DNA of 5,977 nt from a bacterium (lineage in GTDB: Bacteria > JAHJDO01): positions 1-5,977 of the forward strand of contig DAOVHI010000090.1 in the NCBI GenBank assembly GCA_030671985.1, written 5' to 3'. The notes under the pieces were generated by a model. That model did no database searches, was not told the DNA's origin, and was given only the letters and a program-made list of their open reading frames with translations. The position numbers and the translations under genes were made by a program. This document shows, piece by piece, positions 1 to 5,469 of the stretch (position 1 is its first letter; each line of letters begins with the position of its first letter).

Positions 1-1026
1 AGAATTAATGAAGCGGAATATAAGATTTTTACCGATGTTCGCAGTCAGACTGCATGTGAAACTGTCAGACTTCAAAAAATAGCGCGCACCATTGGTATGC
101 TGGATTCAGTAAGTTCGTTAGCGTTAGCGGCTATTCAAAACAATTATGTAAGACCAGAGATTACAGATTCCGATGTTATAGAGATTATTGACGGCAGACA
201 TCCGGTTCTTGAGAGATTGGATATTGGAGATAAATTTGTTCCGAATGACACATATCTTGACAATTCAGCTCAGCAGATACTTGTAATCACAGGACCGAAT
301 ATGGCAGGCAAGTCAACCTATATCAGACAGGTTGCTCTCATTGTTCTCATGGGGCAGATTGGCAGCTTTGTGCCTGCGAAAAGCGCAAAGATCGGTACGG
401 TTGATAGAATATTTACCAGAGTCGGCGCATCAGATGATCTGACAAAAGGACAGAGTACATTTATGATAGAGATGAATGAAGTGGCAAATATACTCAACAA
501 TGCCACTCCGCGCAGTTTGGTGATACTTGACGAAGTAGGCAGAGGCACAAGTACCTTTGATGGTGTTAGCATTGCGTGGGCAGTTGCGGAATATATACAC
601 AATAATCCAAAAGTCAGCGCAAAAACTCTTTTTGCCACTCACTATCATGAACTGACAGAACTGGTTCTCACATTGGAAAGAGCAAAGAATTATAATGTTT
701 CAGTAAAGGAATGGAATAATGAAGTCGTTTTTCTTCACAAGATTGTTGAAGGGCCAACAGATAAAAGCTATGGCATTCATGTAGCATCTCTTGCAGGCCT
801 GCCCAAGAAAGTGATAGAAAGGGCGAAGGATATTCTGGTTAATTTGGAAAATGAGACAATTTCAGAACAGGGTCTTCCAAAATTCGCATCAAAAGAACCT
901 GCCCAACTTACATTCTTTACTCAAGTAGATAATCCTGTCGTAGATGAGATAAAAGATTTAGATACAGAAAACATGACTCCGCTTCAGGCTCTTAAGAAAC
1001 TTGATGAGTTGAAGAAGAAGATTTAA
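1..1026 (+). CDS. mutS: DNA mismatch repair protein MutS, C-terminal part (5' end outside window)
   Basis: MutS recognises mismatched bases and small loops in new DNA and, through its ATPase, recruits MutL to start repair in the cytoplasm. The frame is open from base 1, so the methionine at 97 is internal and the gene begins upstream. Of the 341 residues here, about 1-40 are the end of the lever/clamp region, followed by the ATPase domain. Visible motifs are GRHPVLE (about residue 65), the Walker A/P-loop GPNMAGKST (98-106), the ST-rich signature region (TKGQSTFMIEM), Walker B LDEVGRGTS with the catalytic D177/E178, and the H-loop ATHYHEL. The C-terminus ends in the usual helical tail (MTPLQALKKLDELKKK), so the 3' end is complete. 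The GPNMAGKST and DEVGRGTSTFDG signatures with a MutS1-type tail, and no visible Smr or MutS2 features, favour MutS1 over MutS2. The next gene lies 174 bp downstream and probably has its own promoter. Confidence 0.97.
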   Translation, partial: RINEAEYKIFTDVRSQTACETVRLQKIARTIGMLDSVSSLALAAIQNNYVRPEITDSDVIEIIDGRHPVLERLDIGDKFVPNDTYLDNSAQQILVITGPNMAGKSTYIRQVALIVLMGQIGSFVPAKSAKIGTVDRIFTRVGASDDLTKGQSTFMIEMNEVANILNNATPRSLVILDEVGRGTSTFDGVSIAWAVAEYIHNNPKVSAKTLFATHYHELTELVLTLERAKNYNVSVKEWNNEVVFLHKIVEGPTDKSYGIHVASLAGLPKKVIERAKDILVNLENETISEQGLPKFASKEPAQLTFFTQVDNPVVDEIKDLDTENMTPLQALKKLDELKKKI

Positions 1027-1126
1027 CGGCTTAAATCAGCTATTTTATTCTTCTGTGTCAATCAGATGTTGAAATATAGCCCCTTACATATGACCATAAT
1101 AATTAAAGATTCCAGCAAGATAATTC

Positions 1127-1154
1127 TTGTTAACTTCTACATTTGCAATATAAT
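1127..1154 (+). promoter_or_regulatory. Probable sigma70 promoter of the DJ-1/PfpI gene
   Basis: A perfect -10 hexamer TATAAT (1149-1154) is preceded by TTGTTA (1127-1132, 4 of 6 matches to TTGACA) at a 16-bp spacing. Transcription would begin near 1161, giving a leader of about 40 nt before the start codon at 1201. A short inverted repeat, CAAGA-TAAT-TCTTG (1116-1129), overlaps the -35 hexamer and could be an operator, but arms of five bases are easily found by chance. I see no convincing rho-independent terminator for mutS in the spacer, so read-through from mutS is also possible. Confidence 0.5.
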
Positions 1155-1190
1155 ACAAGGAAATGTGGATTTCGTGTATCATTATTTTTA

Positions 1191-1194
1191 GGAG
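1191..1194 (+). promoter_or_regulatory. Ribosome binding site that decides the start of the DJ-1/PfpI gene
   Basis: GGAG ends six bases before the ATG at 1201. An in-frame GTG at 1198 lies directly upstream but would be only three bases from the GGAG, which is too close, so ATG 1201 is the better start. Confidence 0.65.
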
Positions 1195-1200
1195 TGTGTG

Positions 1201-1710
1201 ATGAAGAAAATTGTAATGATTATTGCGTCTGTGAATTTCAGGGACGAGGAGCTTTCGGTTCCTAAATCTGTTTTTGAGGAATCGGGTGCAACGGTTCATA
1301 TTGCAAGTACGTCACTTGAAGAGGCAAGAGGTAAGTTGGGTATAAAAATTAAGCCGGATATGTTGATTGAGGATATAAGAGTAGAGAATTATGATGCTAT
1401 TGTTTTTGTAGGGGGGACGGGAGCTGAGTGTTATTTTGACAGCGGAATAGCTCACGATATAGCAAGAGAAACTTGTTCAAGGAACAAATTACTTTGCGCA
1501 ATTTGCGCAGGACCTGTCATACTTGCAAATGCTGGGGTTTTGAAGGGAAAGAAAGCCACAGCCTTTCCAACCTTTGGGATGGAACTTGAACGAAAGGGAG
1601 TTATTTATACGGGGGAACCCGTTCAGGTTGACGGAAATATTGTTACGGCCAACGGGCCTCAGAACGCGGAGAGATTTGCCAAAGAAATAATAAAGCTGCT
1701 ATCTTTCTAA
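1201..1710 (+). CDS. DJ-1/PfpI (ThiJ) family protein
   Basis: A 169-residue single-domain protein of the class I glutamine amidotransferase-like superfamily. The family includes DJ-1, YajL and PfpI proteases, with proposed roles in protein or metabolite deglycation, chaperoning and oxidative-stress defence; the exact activity cannot be read from sequence. Visible features are an N-terminal strand (KIVMIIASV), FRDEEL with the likely conserved acid at E17, the core IVFVGGTGAECYF (about 68-79), and the nucleophile elbow LCAICAGP with Cys102. C-terminal motifs TAFPTF and VTANGP are typical. The residue after the cysteine is Ala, as in DJ-1/YajL, not the His that completes the PfpI protease triad, so proteolytic activity is less likely. 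The length is normal and no signal peptide or membrane segment is seen. Its TAA abuts the convergent nuclease gene's stop with no spacer. Confidence 0.9.
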   Translation: MKKIVMIIASVNFRDEELSVPKSVFEESGATVHIASTSLEEARGKLGIKIKPDMLIEDIRVENYDAIVFVGGTGAECYFDSGIAHDIARETCSRNKLLCAICAGPVILANAGVLKGKKATAFPTFGMELERKGVIYTGEPVQVDGNIVTANGPQNAERFAKEIIKLLSF

Positions 1711-3096
1711 CTACCCAAGACACACTGTTTCATTTTTTTCAGGTATCATGCTTTCAACGTTAAGCGAAACCAGTTTTTCTTTCAGCTTTTCAGATTGCTC
1801 AGGTTCGCCGTGGACAATGAATACCTTCTCGAGAGAATCTCTGGCTTCGTTAACATACTGAAACAGACAATCACTGTCTGCATGCGCGCTAAAAGAATCA
1901 ACGACAACAACCTCTGCCTTTAATTTATATGGTCTTCCAAAAATATTGACAGTTGGTTTATCATGTTCAACAATCTTTCTTCCAAGAGTATTTTGAGGCA
2001 TGTATCCCACAATAACGATAGTATTATATTGCTTTTCTATATTGTTTTTTAAATGGTGAAGAATTCTTCCGTGCTCACACGTGCCGGACGCAGATATAAT
2101 AACCATAGGGCCTTTTTTATTATGCAGCTGCTTTGATTGTTCAACGCCCTCTATATAGGTTATGTTCTCACTGGCAAGAGGATCCATGTCCTGTATTTCT
2201 TTGCTAAAGTAATCCTTATTGTTCTCAAAAACCTTTGTTACATTCACAGCGAGCGGACTGTCCACATATATTGGTATCTCTTTTATCTTTCTTTCTCTCA
2301 AAAGCCGCGACAGGAAATATATGACCTCTTGAGTTCTTTCCAATGCAAATGACGGAACAATAATCTTTCCGCCGCGTGCTACGGTCTTATTAACAACTTC
2401 CATGAGCTTCTTCTCCGTTTCTTCTATTGGAGAATGTTTTCTGCCTCCGTATGTACTTTCAACGATAAGATAATCTATATTTTTTGGTATTTCGGGATTT
2501 CCGACATACGGCAGGTTTGGACGACCAAGATCTACCGCATAGGCAATACGTATTGTTTTTCCATTGGCAGAAATATCAACCGTCGGTATAGAAGAGCCCA
2601 GGATATGGCCTGCATCAAAGAACGTAAGCTCCATATCCTCTGTCACTCTCTCTTTCTTATGATAATCAAGAGAGTAAAGATATCTCAAAGAATTTTCAGC
2701 ATCGTATCTTGTGTAAAGCGGCTCTCTTGGCGGGCGTCCTCTTCGCAGGTTTATCTTGTTTACGTATTTTATATCTTCTTCTTGAATATGACCGCTGTCC
2801 GGCAGCATATAGTGGCAGAGCTCCGTTGTTGATGGAGTCAAATATGCCTTTTTTCTGAATCCTTTATTTACAAGTGTCGGGAAATTCCCGCAATGATCAA
2901 TGTGGGCATGCGATATTATACAGCAATCCAGATCCGGCGGATTGATAGGAAACGTAGAATTTACGGTATAATACTCATCTCTATGTCCATGAAAAAGGCC
3001 GCAGTCTATGAGAACTGCAGATTTATCGGTAGTTGCCAAATGCATAGAACCGCTTACTGTTCCAACCCCTCCGCAAAATTTTAAATTTATTGACAT
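1711..3096 (-). CDS. Metallo-beta-lactamase / beta-CASP ribonuclease (CPSF73/TTHA0252-like)
   Basis: A 461-residue zinc-dependent nuclease of the MBL fold with a beta-CASP insert, the family of CPSF73 and bacterial RNases such as TTHA0252; RNA cleavage in the cytoplasm is the expected role. MBL motifs are D31 (LIDCG), HAHIDH (H63, H65, D67, H68), H164 (DAGHILGS) and D189 (AVDLGR). Beta-CASP motifs follow: A is E213 (VESTYGG), B is the His pair in SGTCEHGRILHHL (about 347-348), and C is H405 (SFSAHAD). GYMPQNTLGR and IVHGEPEQ complete the C-terminal RNA-specificity segment. All expected metal ligands are present, so it should be active. There is no N-terminal KH domain as in archaeal aCPSF1, and no long C-terminal domain as in RNase J. 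The ATG at 3094-3096 has an AGGT Shine-Dalgarno eight bases upstream, inside the end of the SprT-like gene, which it overlaps by 10 bp. It is the last gene of a three-gene operon. The in vivo substrate is unknown. Confidence 0.93.
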   Translation of the reverse strand: MSINLKFCGGVGTVSGSMHLATTDKSAVLIDCGLFHGHRDEYYTVNSTFPINPPDLDCCIISHAHIDHCGNFPTLVNKGFRKKAYLTPSTTELCHYMLPDSGHIQEEDIKYVNKINLRRGRPPREPLYTRYDAENSLRYLYSLDYHKKERVTEDMELTFFDAGHILGSSIPTVDISANGKTIRIAYAVDLGRPNLPYVGNPEIPKNIDYLIVESTYGGRKHSPIEETEKKLMEVVNKTVARGGKIIVPSFALERTQEVIYFLSRLLRERKIKEIPIYVDSPLAVNVTKVFENNKDYFSKEIQDMDPLASENITYIEGVEQSKQLHNKKGPMVIISASGTCEHGRILHHLKNNIEKQYNTIVIVGYMPQNTLGRKIVEHDKPTVNIFGRPYKLKAEVVVVDSFSAHADSDCLFQYVNEARDSLEKVFIVHGEPEQSEKLKEKLVSLNVESMIPEKNETVCLG

Positions 3097-3749
3097 ATAT
3101 AACTACCTGATATCTGTTTTATGGAATTTGAAAGATACTCCTTCTGCCATTTACTTGCTTTTTGGTACAAAGGAAAATCACGTTCAAGTTTTTTGAATTC
3201 TTTAGGGTGCCTTTGTATCCTGCCGTTAATTGTTCTTTGTTTAAATACCTCATGCAGCATTTCGTGATAAACAAGATAGTTGATGTAGTAGGGTGGAACT
3301 TCTTTGGTATCAAGAAGACGATTAATTCTTATAAGGTTTTTTTCTAATCCTGTATCTTTCCACGTTCCCATAAGTCTTTTATTGGGTCTGTGTGACCATG
3401 TGATATGAACATCCAGATTGCCGTCAAAGTATTTAATATTTAGATGGTTGTAGATTTCTCTAAGATTAAATATCTTGCCGATTGGATCCGGCAGGATTCT
3501 GCTAGTTTTTGGTTTGCATACTATTCTATGTCGATTTTGGGATATAAAATCTCTTATTGTTTTCCTGCATGCAGCGCGTGTGCTTTTTCTTGTGAAGTGG
3601 GTGTATATCTTAAGTATTGATTCAAAAACATGTTCAGGAGCATTCTTAAACATGTTATGCAATCGAATAGTTCGTTTGTTGAGGCTTTTCCTACAGCTGA
3701 TCATAACCGTAGAGTTATTTGTATAGCGAAATGTTATTCGACTATTCAA
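3087..3749 (-). CDS. SprT-like zinc metallopeptidase with basic N-terminal extension
   Basis: A predicted cytoplasmic zinc metalloprotease of 220 residues. The SprT-like core (about 94-210) has the active-site helix YHEMLHEVF with zinc ligands H162 and H166 and catalytic E163. H181 in RHPKEFKKLE matches the third-ligand position of SPRTN (HGPEF), and NLIRINRLLD precedes the helix as in other SprT domains. The first roughly 90 residues form a strongly basic extension (RLHNMFKNAPEHVFESI, then KSTRAACRKTIRDFI) that I recall from other bacterial SprT-like proteins. No C-terminal zinc ribbon is seen. SPRTN and Wss1 relatives degrade DNA-crosslinked proteins; such a role here is inference. The start is chosen as TTG (3747-3749), which overlaps the upstream TGA. 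The first ATGs (3702-3704 and 3651-3653) lack Shine-Dalgarno sites and would remove N-terminal sequence that looks conserved. The gene overlaps the downstream nuclease by 10 bp. Confidence 0.85.
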   Translation of the reverse strand: MNSRITFRYTNNSTVMISCRKSLNKRTIRLHNMFKNAPEHVFESILKIYTHFTRKSTRAACRKTIRDFISQNRHRIVCKPKTSRILPDPIGKIFNLREIYNHLNIKYFDGNLDVHITWSHRPNKRLMGTWKDTGLEKNLIRINRLLDTKEVPPYYINYLVYHEMLHEVFKQRTINGRIQRHPKEFKKLERDFPLYQKASKWQKEYLSNSIKQISGSYICQ

Positions 3750-4021
3750 GATTTTGGTTTTTTGTTTTTCTCTTCGGATATTTTTAGACCTATTTTATCA
3801 GCGATCTCATGAAATTCTTTATTATTTATCTCATCAAGAGTTTTTCCGCATCTTTTAAGGCATTCATTAAATTTTATTGCCTTTTCCTGCATTGTCTTAT
3901 GCGTGTCTTCCGAACCTCCTGCCAAAAAGAAATTATGTCCCTTCGTAAAACGCTTATGTTCGTCTTTATTGTCAAGTCCCAACCCGACAAGCATCTTTTC
4001 CCAGTTCTTCTCCCTAACCAT
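3746..4021 (-). CDS. Small conserved-looking protein of unknown function, 91 residues
   Basis: I cannot assign a function. The product is hydrophilic and highly charged, with no signal peptide, membrane segment or cysteine-based metal site (only one Cys, in LKRCGK). It begins with NWEKMLVGLGLDN, followed by a glycine-containing middle (GHNFFLAGGSEDTHKTMQEKA) and a predicted helical, lysine/glutamate-rich C-terminal half ending in a basic tail (KNKKPKS). The composition suggests a small soluble, mainly helical protein. I have a vague memory of similar short hypothetical proteins in other bacteria, but no named family. The ATG at 4019-4021 has AAGGA (minus strand, 4025-4029) just upstream. It is the first gene of the minus-strand operon, and its TGA overlaps the TTG start of the SprT-like gene, suggesting translational coupling. 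The coupling and the good ribosome site argue that it is a real gene. Confidence 0.75.
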   Translation of the reverse strand: MVREKNWEKMLVGLGLDNKDEHKRFTKGHNFFLAGGSEDTHKTMQEKAIKFNECLKRCGKTLDEINNKEFHEIADKIGLKISEEKNKKPKS

Positions 4022-4024
4022 GTT

Positions 4025-4029
4025 TCCTT
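4025..4029 (-). promoter_or_regulatory. Ribosome binding site of the 91-residue protein gene
   Basis: AAGGA on the minus strand lies three bases before the ATG at 4019-4021, a short but usable spacing. A second GAAAGGA at 4034-4040 lies about 12 bases away and could serve instead. Confidence 0.5.
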
Positions 4030-4040
4030 AATATCCTTTC

Positions 4041-4068
4041 AGTGTTAAGAGCAACTACATTTAACACT
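4041..4068. repeat. Perfect 8-bp inverted repeat, candidate operator or hairpin
   Basis: AGTGTTAA (4041-4048) and TTAACACT (4061-4068) are exact inverted copies separated by 12 bases, so their equivalent positions are 20 bp apart, about two helical turns. On the plus strand six T's follow (4068-4073), which superficially resembles a terminator. However, no plus-strand gene ends upstream and the stem is AT-rich. It lies between two divergent operons and overlaps the candidate minus-strand -10, so an operator for a dimeric regulator is a reasonable alternative. Confidence 0.4.
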
Positions 4069-4087
4069 TTTTTGAGCTATAACTCAA
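4059..4087 (-). promoter_or_regulatory. Weak candidate promoter of the minus-strand operon
   Basis: Read on the minus strand, TTGAGT (4082-4087) and TTAAAT (4059-4064) are 17 bp apart, each matching 4 of 6 consensus bases. Transcription would begin near 4052, giving a leader of about 30 nt before the 91-residue gene. The site is well placed, but the matches are modest and AT-rich DNA yields such hits easily. The hexamers are embedded in two inverted repeats: TTGAG-N6-CTCAA at 4072-4087 and AGTGTTAA-N12-TTAACACT at 4041-4068. Confidence 0.3.
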
Positions 4088-4113
4088 GGGGAAATTCCTG
4101 ATTTCATGGATTC

Positions 4114-4142
4114 TTGACAGTAGAAACTGAATTTGCTACTAT
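4114..4142 (+). promoter_or_regulatory. Strong sigma70 promoter of the riboflavin operon
   Basis: A perfect -35 TTGACA (4114-4119), a 17-bp spacer and the -10 TACTAT (4137-4142, 5 of 6 matches) are present. The TGC immediately before the -10 also makes it an extended -10 promoter. Transcription would begin around 4149, the first base of the riboswitch closing helix, so the sensor is the very 5' end of the mRNA. This is the best promoter in the window. Confidence 0.85.
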
Positions 4143-4148
4143 GGATTT

Positions 4149-4280
4149 GTCTTCGGGGCAGGGTGAGATTCCCTACCGGCGGTAGATCTTCTTGTTGAAG
4201 AAAGCCCGCAAATTCTGGCGTAAGCAGAATTGATACGGTGAGAGTCCGTAGCCGACAGTATAGTCTGGATGGGAGAAGAT
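4149..4280 (+). ncRNA. FMN riboswitch (RFN element)
   Basis: This cis-acting RNA binds flavin mononucleotide and represses riboflavin synthesis genes when FMN is plentiful. The conserved blocks are all readable: CTTCGGGGCAGGGTGA (4151-4166), CCCTACCGGCGGTA (4171-4184), AAGCCCGC (4202-4209), GATACGGTGAGAGTCCG (4232-4248), GCCGACAGTATAGTC (4251-4265) and TGGATGGGAGAAGA (4266-4279). Helices visible are P1 (GTCTTC 4149-4154 with GAAGAT 4275-4280), P2 (GGG 4161-4163 with CCC 4171-4173), P3 (GCGG 4179-4182 with CCGC 4206-4209), a variable hairpin inside P3 (TCTTC/GAAGA, 4187-4201), a hairpin ATTCTG/CAGAAT (4212-4230) and TACGG/CCGTA (4234-4250). It lies between a strong promoter and ribD, and is followed by a terminator that competes with an antiterminator using the P1 5' strand. 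Confidence 0.97.
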
Positions 4281-4298
4281 AGAATATGAACTGGTTTG

Positions 4299-4324
4299 AC
4301 CCTGAAGAGATTCGGGGTTTTTTT
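4299..4324 (+). terminator. Riboswitch-controlled intrinsic terminator
   Basis: The stem ACCCTGAA (4299-4306) and TTCGGGGT (4311-4318) forms eight pairs, including one G-U, around a GAGA loop, followed by a run of T's to 4324. It sits 19 bases after the riboswitch and 20 bases before ribD. Its 5' arm can instead pair with the riboswitch P1 strand (4150-4158), so termination should occur only when FMN stabilises P1. Confidence 0.88.
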
Positions 4325-4335
4325 GGTTTAGATAT

Positions 4336-4339
4336 AGGA
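4336..4339 (+). promoter_or_regulatory. Ribosome binding site of ribD
   Basis: AGGA lies five bases before the ATG at 4345. It is outside the terminator stem and its T-run, which fits control at transcription rather than by hiding the ribosome site. Confidence 0.7.
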
Positions 4340-4344
4340 ATTAA

Positions 4345-5466
4345 ATGATTAACGAAGACGTAAAATTCATGAAACTGGTTTTAGCTTTGGCGAAGAAAGG
4401 AGAGGGATATACGTCTCCTAATCCAATGGTTGGAGCGCTTATTGTTAAGAACGGACAGATAGTCGGAAAAGGATACCATGCATATTCCGGAGCGAATCAC
4501 GCAGAGGTTTGCGCTATTGAAGACGCTGGCAGAAAAGCAAGGAATGGGACGTTGTATGTAAATTTGGAACCGTGCGCGCATACCAACAAAAAAACACCTC
4601 CATGCGTGCCTGCTATTGTTAAAAGCGGATTGAGCAGAGTAGTGATAGGGATGAGAGATCCGAATCCACTGGTAAACGGCAAGGGTATTCGGGCATTAGA
4701 AAAAACCAATATTCAGGTTGTATGCGGAGTTATGGAAGAGCAGGCAAAGGAACTTAATAAGGTTTATGCCAAACATATAACAACCGGACTACCGTTCGTT
4801 ACGGTCAAATACGCAATGAGTATTGACGGTAAAATTGCTACAAGAACGGGTGATTCAAAATGGATAAGCAACGACAAATCCAGGAGGTTTGTACACCGGT
4901 TAAGAAGCATCTCTGATTCAGTTCTAGTCGGATTAAATACTGTTATTAATGATGATCCGCGTCTTACCCCAAGAAGCGGCAGTATTACAGATAAAATGCC
5001 AATAAGAATAGTATTGGACAGCAGGGCAAGGATTCCGACGAAATCAAGAATTTTGGATACTGTAGGAGCAGGTTTGAAACCTGCCCGCACCATTATTGCA
5101 GTCACAAAAAACGCTCCCAACTCCAATGTCGAAAAACTGAAACAAATGGGTGTTGAAATAATATGTTGTGAAAGTGACAAAAATAACATGATTAATATTC
5201 CTGATCTGCTTGGTAAATTAGGCAAAAAAGGCATTACGAGCATTCTTGTTGAAGGAGGCTCAAAAGTGATGTCTTCATTTGTAGAGAAAAGGGCTGTAGA
5301 GAGAATTTATGCATTTATTGGTCCAAAAATAATAGGTGGGAATGAGGCGCCGGTTCCTTTTGTAAACAATGGAGTAAATAAAATAAAGGATGCGGTTTCT
5401 CTGAATAATATTAAAGCAAGAAGATTTGAAGATGATATAATGATAGAAGGATATCCGAACTGGTAA
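4345..5466 (+). CDS. ribD: Bifunctional riboflavin biosynthesis protein RibD (deaminase/reductase)
   Basis: RibD carries out two consecutive cytosolic steps of riboflavin synthesis: zinc-dependent deamination of the GTP-derived pyrimidine (diaminohydroxyphosphoribosylaminopyrimidine), then NADPH-dependent reduction of the ribose side chain. The 373 residues match the usual length of about 360-370. The deaminase domain (about 1-145) shows SPNPMVGALIV, the zinc/catalytic HAE at 52-54, and PC-X8-PPC with C77 and C87. The reductase domain (about 150-373) shows TVKYAMSIDGKIAT, GDSKWIS, VGLNTVINDDPRLT, RIVLDS and ILVEGGS (300-306). All key residues are present. Residues 240-248 (VGAGLKPAR) are unusual: they are encoded by a small palindromic element sitting in frame in a reductase-domain loop. 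Expression is controlled by the upstream FMN riboswitch and terminator. The ribE start follows after three bases, so the two are co-transcribed. Confidence 0.97.
   Translation: MINEDVKFMKLVLALAKKGEGYTSPNPMVGALIVKNGQIVGKGYHAYSGANHAEVCAIEDAGRKARNGTLYVNLEPCAHTNKKTPPCVPAIVKSGLSRVVIGMRDPNPLVNGKGIRALEKTNIQVVCGVMEEQAKELNKVYAKHITTGLPFVTVKYAMSIDGKIATRTGDSKWISNDKSRRFVHRLRSISDSVLVGLNTVINDDPRLTPRSGSITDKMPIRIVLDSRARIPTKSRILDTVGAGLKPARTIIAVTKNAPNSNVEKLKQMGVEIICCESDKNNMINIPDLLGKLGKKGITSILVEGGSKVMSSFVEKRAVERIYAFIGPKIIGGNEAPVPFVNNGVNKIKDAVSLNNIKARRFEDDIMIEGYPNW
5061..5091. repeat. Palindromic repeat element inserted in frame within ribD
   Basis: The core is a perfect inverted repeat, GCAGGTTTGAAACCTGC (5068-5084), with eight pairs around a single central base. 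It is flanked by imperfectly matching arms (TGTAGGA on the left, CCGCACC on the right). It encodes VGAGLKPAR in ribD, and the complementary strand reads RAGFKPAPT. Peptides of the form VGAGLKPAPT or GFKPAPT are familiar to me as translations of a short dispersed palindrome found in many copies in some bacterial genomes. Imperfect outer arms suggest an old, partly decayed copy. Only one copy is visible in this window, so its repetitive nature rests on memory. Confidence 0.6.
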
Positions 5467-5469
5467 AAT

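Noticed and set aside
97-99. ATG at 97 as a gene start
   Set aside because: The frame is open and MutS-like back to base 1 (helical sequence before GMLDSVSSLA), and a MutS protein cannot begin there.
318-648. Open frames on the minus strand inside mutS (106 and 72 codons)
   Set aside because: They lie antisense to the strongly conserved MutS ATPase domain, have no ribosome sites or recognisable protein features, and are frame shadows.
1027-1080. Terminator after mutS
   Set aside because: T-rich stretches occur (for example around 1046-1053), but I could not find a GC-containing stem directly before them.
2137-2832. Plus-strand open frames of 71 and 132 codons inside the beta-CASP gene
   Set aside because: Their translations are low in plausible domain content and mirror a gene with every catalytic motif intact on the other strand.
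4041-4073. Hairpin plus T-run read as a standard plus-strand terminator
   Set aside because: No plus-strand gene precedes it (the previous 2.3 kb is coded on the minus strand) and the stem is AT-rich with a 12-base loop. It is kept only as an inverted repeat of uncertain role.
4764-5243. Minus-strand open frame of 159 codons inside ribD
   Set aside because: It is hydrophobic and looks superficially like a membrane protein, but it is antisense to conserved RibD motifs. The RAGFKPAPT it contains is simply the other strand of the palindromic repeat.
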